Of a stretch of 64,000 bases of DNA, positions 9,479 to 19,362 are shown piece after piece. Source of the DNA: Burkholderiales bacterium (GTDB taxonomy: Bacteria > Pseudomonadota > Gammaproteobacteria > Burkholderiales > SG8-39); the NCBI GenBank assembly GCA_027493935.1, contig JAOSJV010000001.1:372001-436000 (forward strand), written 5' to 3'. The notes beneath the pieces are model-generated. The model was not told where the DNA came from and searched no databases. It worked only from the letters and a program-made list of their open reading frames with translations. Within the stretch, counting starts at the first letter, position 1; each line of letters starts with the position of its first letter. A program made the position numbers and the translations under genes.

Positions 9479-10475
9479 ATGGCAACGTACCGCGACTGGA
9501 TCGGGGCAGGCGGGCTCGCCTGGCTCGGCGCCGCACTGCTGGCCGTCACGCTCGTGACGCCGGTGTCCGCGCAGCAGTACCCGAGCAAACCGGTCCACCT
9601 CATCGTGCCGTTCGCGGCGGGCGGTTCGTCCGACGCCCTGGCGCGCGGCGTGGCGAAGCAGCTCGGCGACCAGATGGGCGCGAGCGTGGTGGTCGAGAAC
9701 CGGCCCGGCGCCGGCGGCACCATCGCTTCGGAGTTCGTTGCCAAGGGCGCGCCCGACGGCCATCTCCTGATGTTCGGCACCATCGGCACGCACGGTATTG
9801 CGCCGGGTCTGTATCGCCGCCTGCCGTACGACGCGGTCAAGGACTTCCGCGCCCGTGTCGCTGCTTCATCGCCTGCCGAACGTGCTGATCGTCAGCAACG
9901 ACCTGCCGGTCGCCTCGGTGGCGGAGCTCATCGCATACGCCAAGGCGAGACCCGGCGTGCTCACGTTCGCCTCGGCCGGGAACGGCTCGGTGTCGCACCT
10001 CGCGGGGGAGCTCTTCAAGGCGGCCACCGGCGTCGATATGCAGCACATCCCCTACAAGGGCGGCGGCGCGGCGATGCCCGACGTGATCGCCGGCCGGGTG
10101 CCGGTCATGTTCGAGACCGCGACGAGCGCGCTCGCCGCCGCCAAGGGCGGCAAGGTCCGGGCGCTCGCGGTGACGAGCGCGGAGCGATGGCCCGGCGTGG
10201 CCGAGCTGCCGACCATCGCCGAGGCGGGCGTTGCCGGCTATCGCGTCGACAGCTGGACGGGCCTGTTGGCGCCGGCCGGAACTGCGCGAGCGATCGTGGA
10301 TCGGCTGAGCACCGAGCTTGCCGCTGCCGCCAAGGCGCCAGCGTACCGCCAGCACATGCAGCGCCTCGGGGTGGAGGCGATCAGCTCGACGCCCGAGGAG
10401 TTTCGCCGCTTCATGCAGGCCGAGATCGAGCAGTGGACCCGAGCGGTGCAGCAATCCGGTGCGAAGATCGACTAG
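9479..10475 (+). CDS. TctC (Bug-family) periplasmic receptor, one frame break
   Basis: Extracytoplasmic solute receptor of the tripartite tricarboxylate transporter family, about 331 residues when joined. A signal peptide ends at VSA31 before QQYPSKPVHLIVPFAAGG, the standard Bug-protein opening. Near 9850 the frame changes: KDF in the first frame should run into APVSLLHRLPNVLIV in the second, which repairs by removing one C. The remainder (HIPYKGGGAAMPDVIAG, VPVMFETATSA, ending QQSGAKID) is canonical. No TctA or TctB membrane gene is nearby, which is common for Bug receptors in Burkholderiales; such orphans may serve as sensors or use a distant transporter. Confidence 0.87.
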
Positions 10476-10542
10476 GCGTGCTCGCGCGCCTGCCGGCATG
10501 TTGACTGATCCGCCGGCGACCGAAGGTGCCGGCGGGGCGACC

Positions 10543-12000
10543 ATGACCGCTCGGCCCGACGACGATACGAACGCGGTCCGGCCGTATCGCGATCTGCGCG
10601 AGTGGCTCGACATCGCGCGCGAGCTCGGCTTGCTCAAGGAGCTCGACGGCGCCCATTGGGATCTCGAGATCGGGGCGATCACCGAGATCGAGCGCCGGCG
10701 CCGGCTCGAGGGCTCCTCGGTCCTGTTGTTCGACCGGATCGCGGGCTACCCGGAAGGGTACCGGGTGCTCACCAACGCCGACAACCCGATCCCGCTCGTG
10801 GCGCGCTCGCTCGGCTTGCCGGCGGCGCGCGGCGGTCTCGCGTTCGTGCGCGAGTGGAAGGAGCGCATGAAGCGCTTCGAGCCGCTGCCGCCGGCGCGCG
10901 TGGAAGCGGGCCCGGTGCTCGAGAACGTGTTCCGCGGCCCCGCGATCGACGTCCTCAAGTTTCCGGTGCCGCGGTGGAACGAGCTCGACGGCGGCCGCTA
11001 CATCGGCACCGACTGCGTGGTGATCACGCGCGATCCGGAGGAGGGCTGGGTGAATCTCGGCACCTACCGGGTGCAGGTCCACGACCGCGACCGGCTCGGA
11101 CTCTACATCTCGCCGGGCAAGGACGGGCGCATCCAGATGGAGAAGGCGTTCGCCCGCAACGAACGGTTCCCGGTCGCGATGACCTTCGGCCAGGATCCGC
11201 TCCTGCTCTATGCCGCCTCGTTCCACTTGCCGTGGGGAACCTGCGAGTACGATTACGCCGGGTGGGCGCGGCGCGCGCCGATCGAGGTGATCGCGGGCCC
11301 GGTCACCGGCCTGCCGATCCCGGCGCACGCCGAAATCGCGATCGAGGGGTTCGTCGATCCGGGCGAGGTCCAGGACGAAGGGCCGTTCGGCGAGTTCACC
11401 GGCTACTACGCGAGCGACCGCCGGCCGGCGCCGGTGGTGCACGTCGAATCGCTCATGCACCGGAACCGCCCGATCTTGACCGGCTCGCCCATGGGGCGCC
11501 CGCCATCGGTGGTGTTCTACGACCTGATCACCTCGGCGACGCTGTGGAACGCGATGGAGGCGGCGGGCGTCCCCGATGTGCGCGGCGTCTACGTGCATCA
11601 CATGGCGCCCACCACGATGTTCACCGCGATCTCGATCACGCAGCGCTATCCGGGCCACGCGCGCCAGGCGGGCGCCGCGGCGATCGCCTGCCGCGGCGGC
11701 GCGTACATGGGACGCTACTACGTGGTGGTCGACGAGGACATCGACCCGTCGAACATCGACGAGGTGATCTGGGCGATGGCCACCCGCAGCGACCCGGAGA
11801 AGGACATCGAAGTCCTGCGCCGCTGCTGGAGCGGGCCGCTCGATCCGATCGTGCCGCCCGGCGAGAAGGGCTTCAACTCGCGCGCGATCATCGACGCCTG
11901 CCGGCCCTACGAGTGGCGCAACGAGTTCCCGCGCGTCGTCGAGTCGAGCCCGGCGCTGCGGGCGCGCGTGCTCGAGAAATGGGGTCACATCATCGGCTGA
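10543..12000 (+). CDS. UbiD-family prenylated-FMN (de)carboxylase 1
   Basis: Non-oxidative decarboxylase or carboxylase of aromatic or unsaturated acids using prenylated FMN, 485 residues, normal length. The catalytic Arg-Glu-Glu network of the family aligns: Arg176 in GTYRVQVHDR, Glu279 in QDEGPFG and Glu284 in FGEFTGYY; the 103-residue Arg-Glu distance and the five-residue Glu-Glu distance match fungal Fdc1 (173/277/282). The ATG at 10543 was preferred because a GGCGGGG site precedes it; an in-frame ATG at 10498 has no ribosome site. A UbiX-type prenyltransferase, needed to make the cofactor, is not in this window. Clustering with the hydantoinase-like pair and molybdenum hydroxylases suggests decarboxylation of a ring acid. 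Confidence 0.9.
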   Translation: MTARPDDDTNAVRPYRDLREWLDIARELGLLKELDGAHWDLEIGAITEIERRRRLEGSSVLLFDRIAGYPEGYRVLTNADNPIPLVARSLGLPAARGGLAFVREWKERMKRFEPLPPARVEAGPVLENVFRGPAIDVLKFPVPRWNELDGGRYIGTDCVVITRDPEEGWVNLGTYRVQVHDRDRLGLYISPGKDGRIQMEKAFARNERFPVAMTFGQDPLLLYAASFHLPWGTCEYDYAGWARRAPIEVIAGPVTGLPIPAHAEIAIEGFVDPGEVQDEGPFGEFTGYYASDRRPAPVVHVESLMHRNRPILTGSPMGRPPSVVFYDLITSATLWNAMEAAGVPDVRGVYVHHMAPTTMFTAISITQRYPGHARQAGAAAIACRGGAYMGRYYVVVDEDIDPSNIDEVIWAMATRSDPEKDIEVLRRCWSGPLDPIVPPGEKGFNSRAIIDACRPYEWRNEFPRVVESSPALRARVLEKWGHIIG

Positions 12001-12042
12001 GCGGCCGCGCGACGCGGCGCCGGTACCCACCGGAGGAGGGGA

Positions 12043-14403
12043 ATGAACTGGATCGGACGATCGATCAAGCGCGTCGAGGACGAGCGCCTGCTGCGCGGCG
12101 AGGGCCGCTTCCTCGCCGACCTGCGGCAGCCGGGCACGCTCGAGGCGATCTTCGTGCGCAGTCCGCACGCCCACGCCGCGGTCCGCGGCATCGATATCGC
12201 TGCGGCGCGTGCCGCGCCCGGCGTGGTCGCCGTGTTCACCGCGCGCGATACCGCCGGGCGAACCGCGCCCGTGTGCGTCGCCGGCGAGGTCCACACCCCG
12301 GAACGGCTGCTGCGCGAGCTGAAGCCGCTCGACCGCGTGCATCCGACGCCGCTCTTTCCCGCCGAGCGGGTGACCTACGTCGGGCAGCCCATCGCGCTGG
12401 TCGTCGCCGAGCGGCGTGCGCAGGCCCTCGATGCAGCCGAGCTCGTGGCCGTCGACTACGAGCCGCTGCCTGCGGTCACCGACGCGGCGGCGGCGCTCGC
12501 GCCCGGCGCGCCGCTGGTAGAGCCCGAATGGGGCAGCAACCTCGCGCTGTCGGTCGGCATCCGCAAGGGTGATCCGGACGCCGCGTTCGCCGGCGCGCCG
12601 GTGGTGGTCGAGGAGGAGTTCACTTCGCACCGCTATGTCGCCGCGCCGCTCGAGACGCGCGGCATCCAGGCGACCATGGATCCGGTGACCGGCCAGCTGA
12701 CGGTGTGGGCCAGCACCCAGACCGCGCACGTGCTGCAGGGCCTGATCGCGGTCTCGCTCCGCATGCCGCCGGACCGGGTGCGCGTGATCGCCTGCGACGT
12801 CGGCGGCGGCTTCGGGCAGAAGGGCGTGCAGTCGGTCGAGGACATGCTGGTCGCCTTCGCCGCGCGCGAGCTCGGACGCACGGTGCGCTGGGTCGAGCAG
12901 CGCGGCGAGAACCTGGTCGCGGCGCCGCACGCCCGCGACCAGGTGGCACCGCATCGCGGTCGCGGCGACCGAGGACGGCCGCATCCTCGCGCTGCGCGAC
13001 GAGGCGATCATGAACTGCGGCGCCTACAACTTCCTCGGCATGGTGGTGCCGTACAACTCGCTGTCGCACCTGCTCGGGCCGTACGTCGTGCCGCACGCGT
13101 CGATCCTGGTGCAGGGCGTGCTCACCAACACGTGCTACACGACCGCGTATCGCGGCGCCGGCCGTCCCGAGGCGGTATTCGCGATGGAGCGCATCATCGA
13201 GCGGCTCGCCGCGCGGCTCGGCCTCGAGCCGGCCGACGTGCGCGCGCGAAACCTCGTGCCGAAGGAGGCGATGCCCTACGACACCGGCCTCCTGTACCGC
13301 GACGGCTTCGCGCAGGTCTACGATTCGGGCGATTTCGCGGAGCTGTTGCGCCGCGCGCGCAAGCTGATCGGGCTGGAGGACGCGCGCGCCGCCAGCGCGC
13401 GCCGGCGCCCGACGGGCGGCTGATCGGCGTCGGCTTCGCGCTCTACGTCGAGGGAACCGGCATGGGTCCCTTCGAGGGCGCGACCGTGCGGGTGCAGCCC
13501 TCCGGGCGCGTGCACATCGCCACCGGGGCGTGCAGCTCCGGGCAGGGACATCGCACCACCTACGCGCAGATCGCCGCCGACGTGCTCGCAGTACCGATCG
13601 AGGCGATCGACGTCGTCGGCGGCGACACCGCGGCGGTTCCCTACGGGATCGGCACCATCGCCAGCCGCAGCACGGTGACCGCCGGCAACGCCGTGCACCA
13701 GGCCTCGCAACTCGTGCGGGACCGGCTGCTCGCGATCGCCGCCGAGATGCTGGAGACCGCCACCGCCGATCTCGAGCTCGCCGACGGCAAGGTTCGCCTG
13801 AAGGGCGCGCCCGGCCGGGCGGTCGAGCTCGCGCAGATCTCGCGCGAGGCCACCGCCGCGGTGCTGCGGCGCGGCGCGCCGGGCGACGGCCTGCTCGCCG
13901 AGACCGCGTACTTCCGCCCGCCGACGGTCACCTATGCGAGCGCGGCGCACGCGGTGCTGGTCGCGGTCGATCCGGAAACCGGCATCGTGAGCATCGAGCG
14001 CTACGTCGTGGTGCACGACTGCGGGCGGGTGGTCAACCCGCTGCTCGCCGACGCCCAGATCGCCGGCGGCGTGATGCAGGGCATCGGTGGCGTGCTGTAC
14101 GAGGAGATGGCGTACGACGCGCAGGGTCAGGCGCTGTCGGGCAGCTTCATGGACTACGCGATCCCGATCGCCGCGCAGGCGCCGCCGCTGGTGCTCGACC
14201 ACATCGAGAACCCCTCGCCGCGCAATCCGCTCGGCGTCAAGGGGCTCGGCGAGGGCGGGGCGATCGGCCCGCCCGCGGCGATCGCGAACGCGGTCGAGGA
14301 CGCGTTGCGCCCGCTGGGCGTGGTCGTTCGCCGCGGTCCGCTCACGCCCGCACGCGTGCGCGAGCTGATCCGGAATTCTTCACAACGAGGAGGAGCCGCA
14401 TGA
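12043..14403 (+). CDS. Orphan molybdenum hydroxylase large subunit 1, two frame breaks
   Basis: Xanthine-dehydrogenase-family catalytic subunit (binds Mo-cytosine-dinucleotide-type cofactor), about 780 residues when joined. Start MNWIGRSIKRVEDERLLRGEG follows a GGAGGAGGGG site. Frames change near 12943 (after HARDQ) and near 13405, and the two shifts compensate, so the third segment returns to the first frame. Cofactor motifs are DVGGGFGQKG, YRGAGRPEA and the C-terminal GVKGLGEGGAIGPP, whose Glu is the expected active-site base. The CO-dehydrogenase loop AYRCSFR is absent. There is no medium or small subunit beside it, unlike the enzymes at 25654-29227 and 31429-35093. Its stop overlaps the following livK-type start. 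Confidence 0.85.
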   Translation: MNWIGRSIKRVEDERLLRGEGRFLADLRQPGTLEAIFVRSPHAHAAVRGIDIAAARAAPGVVAVFTARDTAGRTAPVCVAGEVHTPERLLRELKPLDRVHPTPLFPAERVTYVGQPIALVVAERRAQALDAAELVAVDYEPLPAVTDAAAALAPGAPLVEPEWGSNLALSVGIRKGDPDAAFAGAPVVVEEEFTSHRYVAAPLETRGIQATMDPVTGQLTVWASTQTAHVLQGLIAVSLRMPPDRVRVIACDVGGGFGQKGVQSVEDMLVAFAARELGRTVRWVEQRGENLVAAPHARDQVAPHRGRGDRGRPHPRAARRGDHELRRLQLPRHGGAVQLAVAPARAVRRAARVDPGAGRAHQHVLHDRVSRRRPSRGGIRDGAHHRAARRAARPRAGRRARAKPRAEGGDALRHRPPVPRRLRAGLRFGRFRGAVAPRAQADRAGGRARRQRAPAPDGRLIGVGFALYVEGTGMGPFEGATVRVQPSGRVHIATGACSSGQGHRTTYAQIAADVLAVPIEAIDVVGGDTAAVPYGIGTIASRSTVTAGNAVHQASQLVRDRLLAIAAEMLETATADLELADGKVRLKGAPGRAVELAQISREATAAVLRRGAPGDGLLAETAYFRPPTVTYASAAHAVLVAVDPETGIVSIERYVVVHDCGRVVNPLLADAQIAGGVMQGIGGVLYEEMAYDAQGQALSGSFMDYAIPIAAQAPPLVLDHIENPSPRNPLGVKGLGEGGAIGPPAAIANAVEDALRPLGVVVRRGPLTPARVRELIRNSSQRGGAA

Positions 14404-15635
14404 GCAAGAATCGTCAAACGAACCGCACGCGCCGCCGCGTGCTTGCCGCCGGCGGCGCCGGCGTCGCGCTGTCCGCGCTGGGATTCCCGACGGTGCTGCG
14501 CGCTCAGGGCGCCGCGCCCAAGGTCGGCGTCATCCTGCCGCTCACCGGCGTGCTTGCGTTCCCCGGGGTCGCGACGCGCAAGGGAACCGAGCTGGGGATC
14601 AAGATGCTCGCCGAGCAGGGGACCCGGCTCGAAGTCATCTACGCCGACACCGAATCGAAGGCCGAGAACGGCCGCGTCGCCGCCGAGAAGCTGATCCGCG
14701 ACGGTTGCACGATCCTGGTGGGGGCGTGGGACTCGGGCGCGACCATCTCCGCCGCGCAGGCCGCGGAGGCGGCGAAGGTGCCGCTGGTGGTGAACGTCGG
14801 CTCGGCGCCGCAGATCACCGAGCAGGGCTTCACCCAGGTGTTCCGCAACTTCATGCGCTCCGACCAGATCGTGAGCCGCGGCGCGGGCCTCTTCAAGAAC
14901 ATGCTCGGCGGCGGTTTCCAGCCGAAGACCGCGGTCATGCTGCACGTCAACGACACCTTCGGCCAGGCGGTTGCCGGCGCGACGAAAGGGGCATGGCAGA
15001 AGGCGGGCATCGACATCCGGATCCTGGAGACGATCAGCTACGACGCCCGCGCGCGCGATCTCTCGGTCGAGGTGGCCAAGGCCAGGGCGACCGGGGCCGA
15101 CCTGGTCGCGCCGGTCACGCGGGTCAACGACGCGATCCTCATCGTGCGCGAGATGGTGAAGCAGGACTACAACCCGATGGCGATCTACGGGCCGAGCTCG
15201 CCGGGGCCGTACGAGAAGGCGTTCACCGACGCGCTGGGCAAGTACGCGAACGACTACCTGGTCTCGGTTCCCTGGTACGACCCGAACCGTGCGCTCACCA
15301 AGCGCGTGCTCGACCGCTGGACCAAGGAGTTCCCGAACGATCGTTTCGAGCTCAATTCCGGCTTCGGCTGGGAGGGGATGCTGGTCGTCGCCGATGCGGT
15401 CAAGCGCGCGCAGTCGTCCAAGCCGGCCGATCTGCATGCCGCGCTCAGGCGGACCAGGATCGAGGACCACATCATGTACGGCGGTCCGATCGAGTTCGAC
15501 CCCAAGGGACAGAATCCGAACATCGGCGTTCCGATGCTGCAGGTGCAGAACCAGCAGCCGATGGTGGTCGCTCCGGCCGACGTGGCGCAGGCGAAGCCGG
15601 TGCTGCCGATGCGCAGGTGGAGCGAGCGGTCCTGA
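14400..15635 (+). CDS. LivK-type periplasmic binding protein 2
   Basis: Intact type-I periplasmic binding protein of 411 residues. The N-terminus RTRRRVLAAGGAGVALSALG is a twin-arginine-type export signal ending near VLRAQ. The mature part begins KVGVILPLTGVLAFPG, typical of ligand-binding proteins for amides, aromatic acids or amino acids. ATG at 14400 overlaps the preceding stop (ATGA) and follows GAGGAGGAG. It is followed directly by livHMGF-type genes, so it supplies the ligand specificity of that importer. The ligand is unknown; the operon context suggests the substrate or an intermediate of the hydantoinase/UbiD/molybdenum hydroxylase pathway. Confidence 0.9.
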   Translation: MSKNRQTNRTRRRVLAAGGAGVALSALGFPTVLRAQGAAPKVGVILPLTGVLAFPGVATRKGTELGIKMLAEQGTRLEVIYADTESKAENGRVAAEKLIRDGCTILVGAWDSGATISAAQAAEAAKVPLVVNVGSAPQITEQGFTQVFRNFMRSDQIVSRGAGLFKNMLGGGFQPKTAVMLHVNDTFGQAVAGATKGAWQKAGIDIRILETISYDARARDLSVEVAKARATGADLVAPVTRVNDAILIVREMVKQDYNPMAIYGPSSPGPYEKAFTDALGKYANDYLVSVPWYDPNRALTKRVLDRWTKEFPNDRFELNSGFGWEGMLVVADAVKRAQSSKPADLHAALRRTRIEDHIMYGGPIEFDPKGQNPNIGVPMLQVQNQQPMVVAPADVAQAKPVLPMRRWSERS

Positions 15636-16506
15636 TCGAGCTCTATGCAAACGTCGTAGTCGGCGGACTGCTGCTCGGCGCGGTCTACGCGCTGATCGCG
15701 ACCGGGCTGAACGTCATCTTCGGCGTCATGCGCATGGTGAACTTCGCGCATGGCGAGATCGTGGTGGCGGGCATGTACGTCGGCTACGGCTTCTGGCACC
15801 TCACCGGCCTGCCCGCCGTCGCCGCGCTGCCGCTCGCGGCGGCGGCGCTGTTCGGCGCGGGCTACGCGTTTCAGCGCCTGGTCGCGAACCGCTTCGTCGA
15901 GGCGGCGCAGCACGTGCAGTTCATCCTGTTCATCGGCCTCGCGCTCATGATCACCGGCGTCCACGCCATGCTGTTCGGTCCCGACCTGCGCCCGATCCAG
16001 AGCGCTGCCGGCTTCGACGTGTACCGGATCGGCGTCCTGCGCCTGGATGCGGTGCGCACCCAAGGCGCGCTCTGGGCGTTCGTGCTGATCGCCGCGTTGT
16101 GGGCCTGGCTGCGCTACGCGGTGACCGGCAAGGCGATCCGCGCCGCCGCCGAGAACCTCGCCGGCGGCCGCGCGATCGGCATCCGGGTGGCGCACTTGTT
16201 CGCGATCGTCGCCGGCATCGGATTCGCCTGCGCCGGCGCCGCCGGTACGCTCGTCGCACCGCTGTTCGACACACACCCTATCTTGCCGGCGATTTCACGC
16301 TGATCGCGTTCATCGTCGTCATCGTCGGCGGGCTCGCGAGTCTGCCGGGAGCGCTGCTCGGCGGACTGCTCATCGGCGTGGCCGAAGCCCTGGCGGCGGT
16401 GACGGTCGCGCCGTCGATGAAGTCCCTGTTCAGCTACGGGCTGCTCGCCCTCGTCATCCTGCTGCGGCCGCAGGGCATGCTCGGCGGGCGCAGCGCGCTG
16501 CGATGA
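15617..16506 (+). CDS. LivH-type permease 2, one frame break
   Basis: Membrane permease of the second HAAT importer, about 296 residues when joined. A GTG at 15617 overlaps the end of the binding-protein gene; the protein then reads LYANVVVGGLLLGAVYALIATGLN with the family box GVMRMVNFAHGEIV. Near 16279 the first frame fails at FDTHP and the second resumes with YLAGDFTLIAFIVVIVGG, the expected LivH continuation, ending in RPQGMLGGR. A CTG at 15632 is an alternative start. The membrane-segment pattern is continuous across the junction, so the gene is probably intact in the organism. Confidence 0.85.
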
Positions 16507-17471
16507 AGCGCGCGCACGCGGCGGCGGCCGCGTTCCTGGCGGTTCTCGCGCTCGTGCCGGCGGCCGCCGACGACTTCCAGCTCTCGGTGCTGGCGCTGAT
16601 CTTCCTGTTCGCCTATATCGGGATCGCCTGGAACCTGATGATGGGTTACGCCGGGCAGCTCTCGCTCGGCCATGCGCTGTACATCGGGGTAGGCGCCTAC
16701 ACGGTCGCCATCCTCGCCGAGCGCTACGGCGTCACGCCCTGGCTCGGGATGCCGGTCGCGTTCGCACTGTGCGCGGCGCTCGCCGCGTTGACCGGCGCGC
16801 TCGGCTTCCGCTTCGCGGTGCGCGGGGTGTACTTCGCGCTGCTCACCATCGCCTTCGCGGAGTTCACCCGCATCGTCTTCGAGCACTGGGAGTTCGTCGG
16901 CAAGACCGGCGGATTCTTCCTGCGCGCGCTCGGGCCGGACAACCGCCCGTGGTCGAGCCTGCGGGGAGATGCGACGTTCTTCTACTATGCGCTGCTTTGC
17001 ACTCTGGCGCTCGGCTGGGCGCTTTCGGCCGCGCTGGTGTCGAGCCGGATCGGCTACGAGTGGCGCGCGATCCGCGAGGACGAGGACGCCGCGCGCGCGA
17101 TCGGCGTGCGAGCGTTCCGCATGAAGGTGTTGGCGGCATCCATCAGCGGCGGCCTCACCGGCATTGCCGGCGGGTGGTTCGCCCTGCTCGGGGGCAGCCT
17201 CTTCCCGGAAACGGTCCTCGGCATGCGCATGAGCATCGACGTGATCATCGCACCCATCGTCGGAGGTCTGGGCAGCCTGTCCGGTCCCATCCTCGGCGCC
17301 TTCATCGTCGTGCCGCTGAACGAGCTGTCCAGGGACCTCGCGCAGCACTTCAACATCAACGGCCTCAACTTCCTGATCTACGGCGCCCTGCTGATGATGA
17401 TCGTGCTGTTCGCCCCGCACGGTCTGTGGCCGCCGATCGCGCGGCTGCTGCGGCTGCATAGGTGGAAATGA
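16503..17471 (+). CDS. LivM-type permease 2
   Basis: Intact 322-residue permease, with a first hydrophobic segment that could be read as a signal sequence (AAAAAFLAVLALVPAAA) and the LivM boxes GYAGQLSLGHALYIGVGAY and EWRAIREDEDAARAIGV. The EAA-like loop is correctly placed for docking LivF/LivG. The start overlaps the LivH stop by four bases and the end overlaps the LivG start, so H-M-G-F are translationally coupled. Compared with the first livM (1406-2314) the sequence is clearly divergent, so the two importers are paralogues with probably different ligands and not a recent duplication. Confidence 0.92.
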   Translation: MKRAHAAAAAFLAVLALVPAAADDFQLSVLALIFLFAYIGIAWNLMMGYAGQLSLGHALYIGVGAYTVAILAERYGVTPWLGMPVAFALCAALAALTGALGFRFAVRGVYFALLTIAFAEFTRIVFEHWEFVGKTGGFFLRALGPDNRPWSSLRGDATFFYYALLCTLALGWALSAALVSSRIGYEWRAIREDEDAARAIGVRAFRMKVLAASISGGLTGIAGGWFALLGGSLFPETVLGMRMSIDVIIAPIVGGLGSLSGPILGAFIVVPLNELSRDLAQHFNINGLNFLIYGALLMMIVLFAPHGLWPPIARLLRLHRWK

Positions 17472-18196
17472 GCCTGCTCGCGGTCGATTCCCTCACCCGG
17501 CGCTTCGCCGGGCTGGTCGCCGTCAAGGACGTGAGCTTCTCGGTCGCATCCGGCTCCATCACCGCGCTGATCGGCCCGAACGGCGCCGGAAAGACGACGT
17601 GCTTCAACCTGATCGCGGGCGCCTTGGCGCCCTCCAGCGGATCGATCGAGTTCGCGGGGCGCAGCACCGTCGGCCTGCCCCCGGAGCAGATCTGCGCCCG
17701 CGGTGTCGCGCGCACGTTTCAGATCGTGCGGCCGCTCGCCGGCCTGACGGTGCTCGAGAACGTCATGGTCGCCGCGCTGGTGCGCGAGCGCGCGGTGCCT
17801 GCGGCGCGCGTGCGGGCGCAGGCCGTGCTCGAGCGCCTCGGGCTCGCGCGCAAGGCGGACGCGCCCGCCGCCGACCTGACGCTGCCCGAGCGAAAGCTGC
17901 TCGAGGTGGCGAAGGCGCTCGCGACTCGGCCGCGGCTGCTGCTGCTGGACGAGGTCATGGCGGGCCTGCGCCCGACCGAGGCCGCGCGCATCACCGAGGT
18001 GGTGCGCGAGCTGCGGGCCGAAGGGCTCACGGTGCTGCTGATCGAGCACGTGATGCGGGTCGTGATGGCGATCGCCGACACCGTCATCGTGCTGCATCAC
18101 GGCGAGAAGATCGCCGAGGCGGAACCGGCGGCGATCGCGATCGACCCGCGCGTGGTCGAGTGCTATCTCGGCAACCTTCGAAAGCGCCGCGGATGA
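17468..18196 (+). CDS. LivG-type ATP-binding protein 2
   Basis: ATPase subunit, 242 residues from the ATG at 17468, which overlaps the LivM stop (ATGA); a GTG two codons upstream is a weaker choice. Walker A GPNGAGKTT, signature LTLPERKLLEVAKALA (LivG-style, where the canonical LSGG is often altered) and Walker B LLLLDEVMAGLRP are present. The DEVMAG wording is shared with the first livG in this window, suggesting that both systems belong to the same sub-branch used for aromatic-type substrates. That last point is an inference. Confidence 0.92.
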   Translation: MSLLAVDSLTRRFAGLVAVKDVSFSVASGSITALIGPNGAGKTTCFNLIAGALAPSSGSIEFAGRSTVGLPPEQICARGVARTFQIVRPLAGLTVLENVMVAALVRERAVPAARVRAQAVLERLGLARKADAPAADLTLPERKLLEVAKALATRPRLLLLDEVMAGLRPTEAARITEVVRELRAEGLTVLLIEHVMRVVMAIADTVIVLHHGEKIAEAEPAAIAIDPRVVECYLGNLRKRRG

Positions 18197-18913
18197 ACGC
18201 GTCGCGTCCGCTGCTCGAGGTTCGCGAGCTCGTCGCCGGGTACGGGCACGTCTCGGTGCTCTCCGGAGTGAGCTTCGAGGTGGCGCAGGGCGAGACCGTC
18301 GCGATCGTCGGCGGCAACGGCGCGGGCAAGACCACCCTGATCGGTGCCGTCACCGGGATGCTGCGTCCGGCTGCCGGGCGCGTGTCGTTCCGCGGGCGCG
18401 ACATCACCGGATGGAGCACCGATCGGATCTGCGAGGAGGGATTGATCCAGGTCCCCGAGGGACGTCAGATCTTTCCTTCGCTCGCGGTCGAGGACAACCT
18501 GCGCCTGGGCGCCATCCTGCGGCGCGCGCGCGCACTGGCGGCGCGAGCTGGAACGCGTGTATGGCCTGTTTCCGACGCTGGCGGAGCGTCGGCGCCAGGC
18601 GGCGGGTACGCTCTCCGGCGGCGAACAGCAGATGCTCGCCATCGGCCGGGCGCTGATGGCAAAGCCGGCGATGATGATGCTCGATGAGCCCTCCCTCGGA
18701 CTGGCTCCGATCATGGTCGAGCTCATGTTCGACACCATCACCCGCCTTGCCGCCGGCGGCATGAGCCTCATGCTCGTCGAGCAGAACGTCGCCGAGTCGC
18801 TCGCGATATCGCAGCGCGGCTACGTTCTCGAGAACGGCCAGGTCGTGTTGAGCGGCCCCGGCGAGACCCTGCTCGGCGATGATCGCGTGCGGCAGGCCTA
18901 CCTTGGCATCTGA
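18193..18913 (+). CDS. LivF-type ATP-binding protein 2, one frame break
   Basis: Second ATPase of the importer and last gene of unit 1. The first frame has Walker A GGNGAGKTT and QVPEGRQIFPSLAVEDNL; near 18535 the frame shifts within a GCGCGCGC stretch, and the second frame continues ELERVYGLFPTLAERR, the signature LSGGEQQMLAIGRALM and Walker B MMMLDEPSLGLAP to the stop at 18913. The joined length of about 239 residues is normal. The break falls in a low-complexity CG run, fitting a sequencing indel. Start overlaps the livG stop. Confidence 0.86.
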
Positions 18914-18992
18914 ATCGAGCCGTCCGCCGGGCCGTCTGGACGTGGGCCGACGCGCTTCGCCGATGCGCGAAGCGCCGGCGCCTGGCGCGCGG

Positions 18993-19289
18993 CTATGCCG
19001 GAACGAGCAGGCGGCTCTCGTGGGCGCGTACCATCGGGGCGACCTTGCGGAGGAAGTCGCGCCAGGCGGGCATCGCGTCGAGCTCGCTGCGCCGGCGCTC
19101 GCGATCGGCGAGGTCCGCATAACCCCACAACATCATCACCTGCTCCATCGGTCCGAACTCGTGCACGTAGAACCCGAGCAGATTCCCCTGGACGGGCTGC
19201 TGGATCGGCAGGCCTTCGGCCTTGTAGGCGTCGACGAACTCGCGCGTCCTGCCGGTGACTGTGTTGTAGAGTCGCAATTCGACGATCAT
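18993..19289 (-). CDS. NIPSNAP-family protein
   Basis: Small 98-residue protein starting MIVELRLYNTVTGRTREFVDAY and containing YVHEFGPMEQVMMLWGYADLADRERRR split over the middle, the wording of the NIPSNAP/Dabb-like ferredoxin-fold group. These small alpha/beta-barrel proteins accompany many aromatic and monooxygenase catabolic operons, but their molecular role is mostly unknown. It is on the strand opposite to the flanking units and divergent from the flavodoxin-like gene 73 bases away. No export signal. Confidence 0.8.
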   Translation of the reverse strand: MIVELRLYNTVTGRTREFVDAYKAEGLPIQQPVQGNLLGFYVHEFGPMEQVMMLWGYADLADRERRRSELDAMPAWRDFLRKVAPMVRAHESRLLVPA

Positions 19290-19362
19290 GGCCTCCTCCG
19301 CAGGTGACGGTCAGCAGTGTAGCAGCGCACCCCTCGAGCCCGATCGAACGGGAGGCCCGCAC

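Noticed and set aside
16279-18535. Programmed ribosomal frameshifting in the liv genes
   Set aside because: There is no common slippery heptamer or downstream pseudoknot, and similar breaks occur at random in unrelated genes across the window.
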